NCBI GenBank assembly: GCA_016764015.1
Contig: JAESSR010000078.1
Location: 1-33,499 of the forward strand
Length of the DNA stretch: 33,499 bases
Reading direction: 5' to 3'
Source: Phycisphaerales bacterium
GTDB taxonomy: Bacteria; Planctomycetota; Phycisphaerae; Phycisphaerales; UBA1924
In this document: positions 1 to 9,000 of the stretch, in pieces
Numbering within the stretch: the stretch's first letter is position 1
How the letters are laid out: each line of letters opens with the position of its first letter
The notes under the pieces: model-generated
Told to the model about the DNA's origin: nothing
What the model saw: only the letters and a program-made list of their open reading frames with translations
Databases searched by the model: none
Made by a program: the position numbers and the translations under genes

Positions 1-853
1 ACCCAGAGCATCGCAGCGGTATTTACCGAATGTGCGAGACGATGAACTGCCGTTGACGCAGCGGATTATTGAACTTGCATGCATGTACGGAAGATACGGC
101 TACCGTCGAATCACAGCCATCCTGCGTCACGAAGGATGGCGTGTCAACCACAAACGAGTCGAACGGATCTGGAAGAAGGAAGATCTCAAAGTGCCAAAGA
201 AACAGCCAAAGAGAGGTCGATTGTGGTTTAATGATGGCTCATGCGTGAGGCTTCGGTCCGAGTACAAGGACCATGTCTGGAGTTATGACTTCGTGCAAGC
301 TCGAACACATGACGGGCGGAGCTTTCGGATGCTGACGGTGATCGATGAGCATACGAGGGAGTGCCATGCGATTGATGTCGCACGAAATCTCCGCAACGGC
401 GATGTGCTTGAGCGATTGGCGTGGCTGATGGCGACAAGAGGCGTGCCCAAATACATCCGCTCGGATAACGGAGCGGAGTTTACGGCCAAGGCTGTAAGAA
501 ACTGGCTAAGCAATGTCGGCGTGTCGACACTGTACATCGAGCCAGGGAGTCCTTGGGAGAACGGATTCATCGAGAGCTTCAACGGCAAACTTCGAGACGA
601 GCTGCTCAACGGCGAAATCTTCTACACGCTTCGTGAAGCAAAGGTCTTGATCAATCGGTGGCGAACTCACTACAACACGGTGAGGCCACATTCATCGCTG
701 GGATATCGACCACCAGCACCTGAAACCCGGATCACCCGGGTAGTGAAACATCCGTCAGAGGCCTGCTCCGCTACGCTCCGCAGGCCTCTGATGGGACAAA
801 GGAACACTGCTGCCACTAACATAGGGAGTGGTACAGAATATGGGGGCAGGTCA
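1..853 (+). mobile_element. IS3-family insertion sequence, right part only
   Basis: The element enters from the left window edge and ends at 853, where the sequence GGGGGCAGGTCA has the look of the terminal inverted repeat of IS3-family elements whose other end begins TGACCTGCCCC. Only the right end is visible, so the partner repeat and any target duplication cannot be checked. Between the transposase domain and the end lies a perfect 12-bp inverted repeat (755-766 with 780-791). The element interrupts a helix-turn-helix gene whose 3' part continues to 2113. Confidence 0.8.
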
Positions 854-2113
854 CCTGTGCCGCGCCGGGTACTCCGCGCGCTTGCCGGTGGGTTCACATC
901 GGGCATGACCGCTGTGGTACTCGCTACGCTCATCCGCTCGCTGTTCTGGCATAAAAACACAATGGCGGGAAATACGGGCAGTAGGAAAGAAGAAAGTGGG
1001 GGGGTGACCGGGAGAGAGTCTAGGTCAGGTGAGGGTGTCTACCGCATCGATGGCCGCACCAAGCGGGAATGGATCGCGGAGGTCTTTGGCATCTCTGCTC
1101 GCACCGTCACCGATGCACGAGCTCGCCTCATCGAGCTCGGCTGGTTGATCCCCCTCGAAACCCATCAACACCTCCTCAACCGCTACGGCACCCACGACCA
1201 GATCAATACCGATTGGAAGCCTTCGGCTTCTCCCGAAACCACCCCATCCATCGAGACCACCCCAGAGAGCAGTGGGGGGGTTAGAACAGAAGGTGAGGGG
1301 CTAGACACTTCAGAAATCACCGCCGATCGCGCAGGTGAATCTTCCACCCCATTCACCGATTTCTCAGCCAGATCTTCCACCCTAATAAACAGGTCTTCTT
1401 CCCCTACGGGGAATCTAAACACCAGAAGACCCGCCCCAGCTCGGGCAGGAACGACTGGGGCTTCTCTTCGAGTCGCTTTGAAGACGAAGAACGAAAGCAA
1501 AAGTCAAAGCAAGATCAAGGCGGGCAGTAGGAAAAAGAAATGGAGTCGCAAAAATAAAGCCTTGGGTCTGCCGAACATCCGGAACATCCGCTCGCAAGAC
1601 CTTGCAGACACCGGGCGATTGCTTGAGCTTCATCGCCAAGCGGTCAAAGCCGGGATGGCCAAGCCGAGTGAAGCAGGGCGGTTGGACTTTGTGGCGTTGG
1701 CTCAGCGGGCACGGATGAGCGGAAGAAAATCAGGAGCACTCTTTTTCTGGCTCCTCCGCGAGAAGAAAACACAGTTCATCACCCACGCGACCGAGGAAGA
1801 AGCAGGGCGGATGATCAAAGAACACCTCTACGGAAAGCAAGTACACCAGCGAGAAAGCCAGCAGTGGGGGGGTAATGCAGAAATGAGTCAAAGGCAAACA
1901 CAAAACCACAAATCTGTGGAATGGAGCAAGGAAGATCACTTCGTACTCGCGTGCATCCGCATCGCCAAGAAGCACCGGATCGCAGATCCATTCAGAATGG
2001 CTCACAGCGAAGGGTGGACACGCGAGCAATGGGACACAGCACAAGCAAGCCTCGAAGCCAAGCAATGGGAACAACTTCAAAGATCAAAGTGTAGTGAAAA
2101 CACCGATGAATAG
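2..2113 (+). CDS. IS3 transposase (OrfB, DDE) frame fused to a host HTH protein remnant
   Basis: One open frame runs from the window edge to a TAG at 2111-2113. Its first part is an IS3 OrfB transposase, which cuts and joins DNA ends with a DDE catalytic core. It has an HTH_21-like segment ([17 protein letters not shown]) and then the rve integrase fold with Asp86, Asp145 and Glu181, counted from the GTG at 32. The Asp145-Glu181 spacing is the classic D(35)E, and the usual ending [11 protein letters not shown] follows. Codons upstream of the GTG at 32 are open and read like OrfB ([11 protein letters not shown]), so the GTG is not the true start and the gene is cut by the edge. After about residue 235 the frame leaves transposase homology, crosses the IS end at 853 and continues in frame through an unrelated wHTH protein fragment. 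The fusion is probably accidental. OrfA is not in the window. Confidence 0.85.
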   Translation, partial: PRASQRYLPNVRDDELPLTQRIIELACMYGRYGYRRITAILRHEGWRVNHKRVERIWKKEDLKVPKKQPKRGRLWFNDGSCVRLRSEYKDHVWSYDFVQARTHDGRSFRMLTVIDEHTRECHAIDVARNLRNGDVLERLAWLMATRGVPKYIRSDNGAEFTAKAVRNWLSNVGVSTLYIEPGSPWENGFIESFNGKLRDELLNGEIFYTLREAKVLINRWRTHYNTVRPHSSLGYRPPAPETRITRVVKHPSEACSATLRRPLMGQRNTAATNIGSGTEYGGRSPVPRRVLRALAGGFTSGMTAVVLATLIRSLFWHKNTMAGNTGSRKEESGGVTGRESRSGEGVYRIDGRTKREWIAEVFGISARTVTDARARLIELGWLIPLETHQHLLNRYGTHDQINTDWKPSASPETTPSIETTPESSGGVRTEGEGLDTSEITADRAGESSTPFTDFSARSSTLINRSSSPTGNLNTRRPAPARAGTTGASLRVALKTKNESKSQSKIKAGSRKKKWSRKNKALGLPNIRNIRSQDLADTGRLLELHRQAVKAGMAKPSEAGRLDFVALAQRARMSGRKSGALFFWLLREKKTQFITHATEEEAGRMIKEHLYGKQVHQRESQQWGGNAEMSQRQTQNHKSVEWSKEDHFVLACIRIAKKHRIADPFRMAHSEGWTREQWDTAQASLEAKQWEQLQRSKCSENTDE
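755..791 (+). repeat. perfect inverted repeat (hairpin) near the IS3 right end
   Basis: TCAGAGGCCTGC (755-766) is matched by GCAGGCCTCTGA (780-791) around a 13-base loop, giving a 12-bp perfect stem. It lies between the end of the transposase homology and the terminal repeat, and it is inside the open frame. There is no T-run after it, so it is not an ordinary intrinsic terminator. Confidence 0.7.
854..2113 (+). pseudogene. 3' part of a wHTH (replication-initiator-like) protein, truncated by IS3
   Basis: Downstream of the IS end the frame encodes a winged-helix segment ([20 protein letters not shown] followed by [10 protein letters not shown], about 1055-1150), then a long Ser/Thr/Pro/Lys-rich linker (about 1200-1560) and a basic helical C-terminal part (1560-2113). 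This resembles HTH proteins with replication-initiator-like architecture, but I cannot name the family firmly. The N-terminal part is missing because the IS3 element lies there, so this is a broken gene unless it is translated as a fusion. Three G7 tracts (998-1004, 1274-1280, 1866-1872) interrupt it. A decayed second copy of its last 40 codons lies at 11883-12002. Confidence 0.6.
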
Positions 2114-2120
2114 GAGTAAA

Positions 2121-2795
2121 TTACTCGTAGTACTCGCCTTTGACCGCATCAAGATGATAAAGAAGATCCGAGCGGGCCGCCTGAACTTCTGGGAGATTTC
2201 GATACCGACCAAGTGTCAGTTGTGTATCGGTATCTGGCATCGTTTCTTCTGCATAAGCATGCCGCTCTGCGAGTAAGGCGGCATAAATCTCGGCATAATC
2301 ATCATCGATCAACGGGAGCACCCGAAACTCAGCGGGGACAAAGAGAGCGAGGCCCGATGCTTCACACACACGGGTCACAAGTTGAGTGTTTAACCCTGCA
2401 GGAAGGAAAAAGTGTCGAATCTGATCACTCATCGTTTCAACTTGCAGAGAAACGGATTCAATCTGCTGTTCAAACGCTTCAATATCTGCCTGCAGTGTGA
2501 TTGCGTCCGTTTCATCTTCAACGAACCGGATTGTTCGCCGAGCCTCCCGCAATGAGTTTAACAAGCTCTGGTGATCCATCTGGAGTTGACGAAAAAGGGT
2601 AATAGCTGTTTCTTCATCGTTAAGCCGGTCAAATGCGGCTTGTGTATCAACAGCATTCATGCCCAGCACCGTGATCGATTCCGGTGTGAGACCGAGTTCA
2701 AGGCAGAGCTTTCTCAAATCACCCCGTGAAAAATCCGCATGAGATTGTGAAACAATGAAGGCCAATACCAACGAAACCGCGAAGTAAAACCGCAT
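2121..2795 (-). CDS. exported hypothetical protein (224 aa)
   Basis: I do not recognise this family. The start at 2795 is chosen because AAGGGAGGAA sits just upstream and because it gives a clean signal peptide (MRFYFAVSLVLAFIVSQSHA, cleavage before DF). An open extension to 2990 has no such features. The mature part is about 200 residues, acidic and mostly helical, with a likely coiled coil at about residues 85-130 (DIEAFEQQIESVSLQVETM). It is transcribed away from the RHS gene, and its 3' end lies 7 bases from the end of the fused IS3/HTH frame. Export is well supported. Function is unknown. Confidence 0.7.
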   Translation of the reverse strand: MRFYFAVSLVLAFIVSQSHADFSRGDLRKLCLELGLTPESITVLGMNAVDTQAAFDRLNDEETAITLFRQLQMDHQSLLNSLREARRTIRFVEDETDAITLQADIEAFEQQIESVSLQVETMSDQIRHFFLPAGLNTQLVTRVCEASGLALFVPAEFRVLPLIDDDYAEIYAALLAERHAYAEETMPDTDTQLTLGRYRNLPEVQAARSDLLYHLDAVKGEYYE

Positions 2796-3028
2796 GAAAC
2801 TTCCTCCCTTATGGTGATAATCGATGAGTTGCAGTGTAGCACATATGGCACAGGAACGGGTTTGTGGGCTCTGATGTGGTGAAGGAATGACTTGAATATT
2901 GATTGTCGCATGAAATAATTCCGCAATTATATAGACCGTTGATACAGCCACTCGCTCAAAATCGCGTATCCTATTCAAAGATATAGACACTTGAATAAAT
3001 CGATTCAGTCCTATCGGAGACGATATCC

Positions 3029-6000
3029 ATGCATTATTCCAGAATACTGACGACTCTCTTTATTGTACTACTCGTTGCTCAGGCGAAAGCACAAGAGGTT
3101 TGCGAATGTGCATGCCCAGCAGGGTTGTATATGACACACTCGGTAGTCGATTTTGAAATAGAGTACAAGTCTGGAGTTTGCTCTACGAGTAATAATGAAC
3201 AAAAATTAGAGTTTTCAGCGGATGCGAGTTATAGCGGTTCATGCAGCGGGCATTGTGCAGTAGGACTAGGCACAGATTTCGAATGGACTGGTACAGTTTG
3301 CAATTCGTTAGCGCCTGGGGGATTTAGTGGCAGTGGTCATGGCGTTTTCAGCGCAAGACCTGGCGGAAATATTCCAAATCGATATTGGGAGTTGAGGTTT
3401 GGGCCTCCAATATTTTTGAATCTAACCATCAGATATCGTGTGTATGAAGATGGCACAGTACAAAAATGGAACTTGCCGACATGGACTACATTGCCAGATG
3501 TTACGGGAAATTGGGCTTGTGATCGAGCGTCGTTCACAGAGACTGACCCTGAAACCCAATACCTTTTAATGATGCAGTTCAGCTCACCGAGTTTAGGGTG
3601 CCAATCGGTTGATCTTGAAGGGCCTCAGGGCGAATGTGGAAGACCGGAAATTGAGCCTGAAGAAGAGGTTGTTCCTCCTCCCGCACCTCGCGGTGGCGGT
3701 GGCGGTGGTGGCGGCGGCGATCGCGATGGTAGCGATGATGATGATTTTCCAGATGATGGTGACAACGAAGGTGACTGCGACAGTTCTGAGGATGAATCTG
3801 GATCACCTGTTGCCTACTTAACAGGCCATAAAGTCGAACGAGCAACCGATATCTCTATCGCGCTTCCTGGTCGTGATTTCCGCATTGTCCGTGAATATAC
3901 AAGTAATCCAAACTTCTACTACACCGATGAGAACGGTCAATATTTCTGGAATGGTGATGTCACCAATGTCGAGCCAGGGAGTGCCGGGGTTCGTTGGTCG
4001 CTCAATACATTCCGCACAGTGACGGGCGATATTGGTGATTCAACGACAACACTCTTTCTCAATGGTCAGCCAATGCGTTCGGTTAAGAAATATGAACGGA
4101 TCGTTGGTCAAGATATCTATGTTGTCTCCGGTGGTGGAAATAGTTATATCGAACCCGATGAGATCAGTAGCATCGGTTGGTTGAATGCGGCAGGTTTAAG
4201 TGAGAATGGGGCCAATGTAAAGGTGTGGAGATTGCGAACACCTGGGCAAGGCGAACTCGTGTTCATGCGAAAGGATGAGTTTTTTAGCCCGGTTGCCGAC
4301 GAACTTGACCGTTCGGATCTGAAAGGTGTCATTCTGTATGAAATAGATGCGTATGGAAATGAGTTTGAGTATGAATGGACATCGCTCGGTACAGGGAACG
4401 GATTAGGCGGTCGCGAGATTATTCGTTTGGATAGGATATTGCTCAAAGATGTAAGCGGTGTCGAACATGCTCGTGTTCTGTTAGATTGGCATGGTGAATC
4501 CGGTACCGGGCTACTTTCAGAAAATACGCTAAACGACTCAACCGGTGAGTGGGTCTATGGCCGACTCGATGAGATTCGCGTCGAGCGTCCAGATTCAGGC
4601 AACTGGGTAATGACTCAGAGGGTGCAGTACATCCATTACGATGAGATAAAGGGTACGATTCCAGATGCAGTTCTTGGGGGGACGCTCGCGGGCCAATCAG
4701 AATGGAATTATCTCAGCGAGTTATATGACGGCAGTGATGGCGATCTCTGCGAGGTGATCGTCTCAAAGATCGTTGATGAAGACGATGGTGATGGTGATGG
4801 ATTCTACGATCGTGTTACTCAATATCGTTATTACGCGGACAACAATAATAATGGGAATCTAATCGCAGGATCAGGGTCAAGTTCTTCACCGATCAGTGAT
4901 CTCGTTGGGCTCGATGCCCACGGCCTTGATCACCAACTGATGGCGGTCATCTATCCCCAGCAGATAGAGTATTATGCGAGCAAGGTTTTTAATGCCTTTA
5001 CTGCATTGGGTTCCAACTCTGGGGATATCGCAACAGCGCTTGGAATCAGCGTAAACGATGTCCCTGCTGTCCAGACGGATCTCTACTCTTCTTCACAAAC
5101 ATTTGGGTCAGTGAAGGAAGCTGCCGAGAGGCTTCGGTGGACAACATTCCAAGATGATGGCAGCGGCTGGAGCTTTGACTTTGATCAAGCGCTGTTGCTC
5201 CCAAACGGAGACTGGAACTCACTCTTCGATCTGGCCGGTAAGTTCATCACCTATTATTCATCGAGCACTGCAGTAAGCGGTGAAACGAATCGTGTACGGA
5301 CTCAGCTCATCTCTTCAGGGGCTAATGGCTGCGGCTGTGGCGGAGCGAATCCAACAATTGGTCTTGGAAAGCGATTCGATTATCTTTATCGCCGCTACGA
5401 GCTCGATGCCAGTATTACACCGCCTGCAACAGTTCATCCAGGTTTTAGTATTGTTAGTGACGGGTATTCTTGCTTGGTCGTTGAGTCTGCAATTGATAAC
5501 AGTGCTGCGACCCTCGCCTACAAGCCATACCGGGTGCATAGCCATGATTACTATTGGCCAACTTCACTGCCGAACGGGATGGTGATTGACGATTCTTCTG
5601 GCAATTTCGGTGGTGTATTATCGCGATCAGGTGTTCGGAAATTAGGAAGGGCTTTGTGCACGGCGGATCCAAGCTGGGGCACGACTGTCGGCAAGGAGTT
5701 TGACCCCGCCGAAGACCCTATTGACCAAACTGGTCCTATGTGGGCGACAAGCCGCGTGTATGGAAATGATTCCGTAGATCCCTTTGGAACACAGTTCAAT
5801 AACTATGCGAAGGTCACCGCGGTACTGACCTTTGAGGCGGTTGCCGAATCAAGCACTGGCTATACGCCCGTTGCTGGATCTGGTGTGGACACTGAGTCTC
5901 CGGTCACTCCTCAGCAGTCTGACAGCGGAAAAATATATACTTATGACTACACAGGTGGATTTCTGACGAAGGTATCTGTTGCAGACGGAATTGAACCTTC

Positions 6001-9000
6001 GATACAGGTCGATGTTGTGCAAGAGTTTGTGCGTGGCGGGGCGAATGACCGTCCTGATTTGCTAACACAGGTCACCCGCGATGCCGGTGATGGCGTTCAG
6101 GAAGTTTCTTCATTCGCGTACGGCTACTACGACAATACAAATAGCACAGACATCAATGCCGCGATCATCGCATGGACGAAATCTGCGATGGCTCCTGAAT
6201 CACCAAGTCAGAACGGGCCGGGAGGAGCGCTTTCGCTTGATTATTCGAACTGGACATTCTACGACCGAATGGGCCAGCTCCGCTGGACACGAGACGCAGG
6301 CGGGACACTTTCATACTCTGAATACGACGAGCATACAGGTAAGACGATCAGATCGATCCGTGACGCCGATCCAAACGATGTTTCAATTCCGACAAATGTC
6401 AGGATTAACGAGTCAAACTTTGTCGGCATCACCGCAGCCGGATGGAGTCTTCCAACACGCTCAACCTATGACGAGCTCACCGATATCTACGCGTATGACT
6501 TGATGGGTCGCCAGATTGAGAGCACTGACCCAAGTGGGGTCAAGAGCTATACACGCCGCGTGATTCGTGCGAACAACTATGTTGATGAGACAGGGTTGCT
6601 TGTTGACAATGGTGTTGCGTTGAATGTGGTGATGTCGTTCCCTCATTTACTCAGTGGGGGCGGTTTCAATGGGCCGGTATCCATTTCATGGCAGGACGCG
6701 ACGGGGTCTTCTCTCCGATCAAGTGACTTTGAGTGTGTGGCCATCACTGGGTATGACCCGTCGGTGGGCACATATACAGTGGGTAGTGAGGAGTATTCGC
6801 GTTCCGAATCTGAGCTAGCGGTCACAGGGAGCACAGTTCGATCGCGGCAGTGGTTTGATATTTTTCAGGTTGATGCGAGCTTAGGATCGTTTTATACAGA
6901 AACTCGATACGACGAGCTTGGTCGCACCTATCAGGTCATTGATCCGCTTGGCGGCGTGACCCAGTACGGGACGGACACCGTTCCTGGCTATGACATCATG
7001 AATCGTTCACTAGCCATGGCACAGGGTGTGATGGACTCGGGGGGCTTGATCAGTGTTGATCTCATCTCAGAGACCTTTTATGACAGCAATCATTCCGAGG
7101 TGCAGGGCATCGGCAATGGTCTGGTTTCAGTGACCAAGGCGTACACCGGCGAGGGCACACAATCACGATCCATGAAGTACTGGTACGATTTTCGTGACCG
7201 TCTGATTGGCCAGAAGAATCCCGCAGCTCCACATCAACTCTTTGGGTATGACATACTTGGTCGGCAGATCGAGCAAGCAAGTTGGACGGATGGAAACGAT
7301 TTTGTTGAGGGTGCTACAGGTACAGTTCCGTCACCGTCAGCATTTTCTACGAATCGATCAACCTACTCGAAGACTTTCTTCAACAACCGGGGTATGTCCT
7401 ATCGTCAGATCCAGGCGATTGACCCAACGATGGATCCGGCAGACCAAGCCTTCCCAGGCTATCTGGAATCCTTTACTTGGTACGATCCAGAGGGGCAGGC
7501 TGTTGCTTCATGGAATCCGGGCGGTGCTGCTTCTAAGGTGAAGTATGATCATCTCAATCGTCCGCTCGTCAGCTATGTCACGGATCGTGCGGGCGATCTG
7601 CTGCCGGGTGCGGGGTCGTACGAGAGTATCTTTGATAGCTCAGGAATCGATGTAGATATCAGCGACGATCATGTGCTGAGTCAGACAGAGAGCCGATACA
7701 TTCTTGGCGGGAACCCTGGGGCAGGAAAGATCGATCTCGTCACTTCGAGAGCGCGTCTTCACGATACAAATGATGTCGGCGAACTCAACAGCACAAACAG
7801 TGTGGCGATGTTCAGGGTCAGCCGATTCGATGATGCGAGCCGGGTGACCGATACGCTCAACTACGGTACGAACGATTCGGTATCTTCAGACAAGTTCAAG
7901 TCAAGCACAACCGCGCCGGCCACGATCGATCTTAATCGGTCGACAAGCCCGGCGATGATCTCGTCGGTTCGCTTTGATGAGATTGGTCGGACTCTGATCT
8001 CGATCGACCCAGAGGGCAAAGAGTCCTTGCGGATGTATGATGATCTCTCGCGTTCATTCGCGGTGATCGAGAACTACCAGACTGGATTTGAAGCCAATAT
8101 CGCGTGGGACTCGGGCTCGAACAACTGGAGTGTAAACTGGAGCACCAGTCCTCCGCCGGACGAGAATCGAGTGACCACCTTTACCTATGACTTGAACTCG
8201 AATGTGATCAAGCAGACCGCACATCTTAATGATGGCAGCGTGCAGGTGACTGAGAATAAGTATGGCGTAACCGCGACCGCAGGATCAGGTGTGATGGAAT
8301 CGCGCGTTTCGTCACCGAGCATGCTCTCTGCGGTACATTATCCCAATGAGACGACCGGACTTGCTGATGCTTCGGCGGCTTACACTGTTTCGTTTGCCTA
8401 CAACCGGCTCGGCGAACTCCGCGGACGGACAGATCAGAACGGGACGCAGCACGCGTTTACTCGTGATGAGCTTGGCCGGGTGCTCTCTGACAACGTGATG
8501 AACTTTGGCGCTGATATAGATGATGCCGTCGCGGAAATTACAACAGGTTATGACGATCATGGCCGTGTCACCGGTGTGCACTCATGGGACGATGCGGTCA
8601 CGCCAGTTGAACTCAACTCGGTGGAATATGTGTACACTCCGCTCCACCAGATCAAGGAGATCATTCAGAATGTCGATGTCGATGGCGGTGCTTCAGATAA
8701 AAAGATCGAGTATGACTACATCAATGCAGAGCCTTCAGCGAACGGCGGCAACTATTCACGACTCAGCGCTGTGCGATACCCATCACAGGCGGGTGGAGCA
8801 ACAAACTCTTACGAGCTCGATTACTCAGGCACCATCAACGATGCGATCAGCCGGGTTAACGGGCTCGATGTCCCCGGGTGGGCCAAGAGCGATGCGTTGG
8901 TACGGTATACATATATGGGCACGGGGGCGGTCGTTAAGGTGGACTATCCATCAGGGCTCATCGGTCTTGATTCCACGAAAGGGCCAAGCGGCTCATCTGC

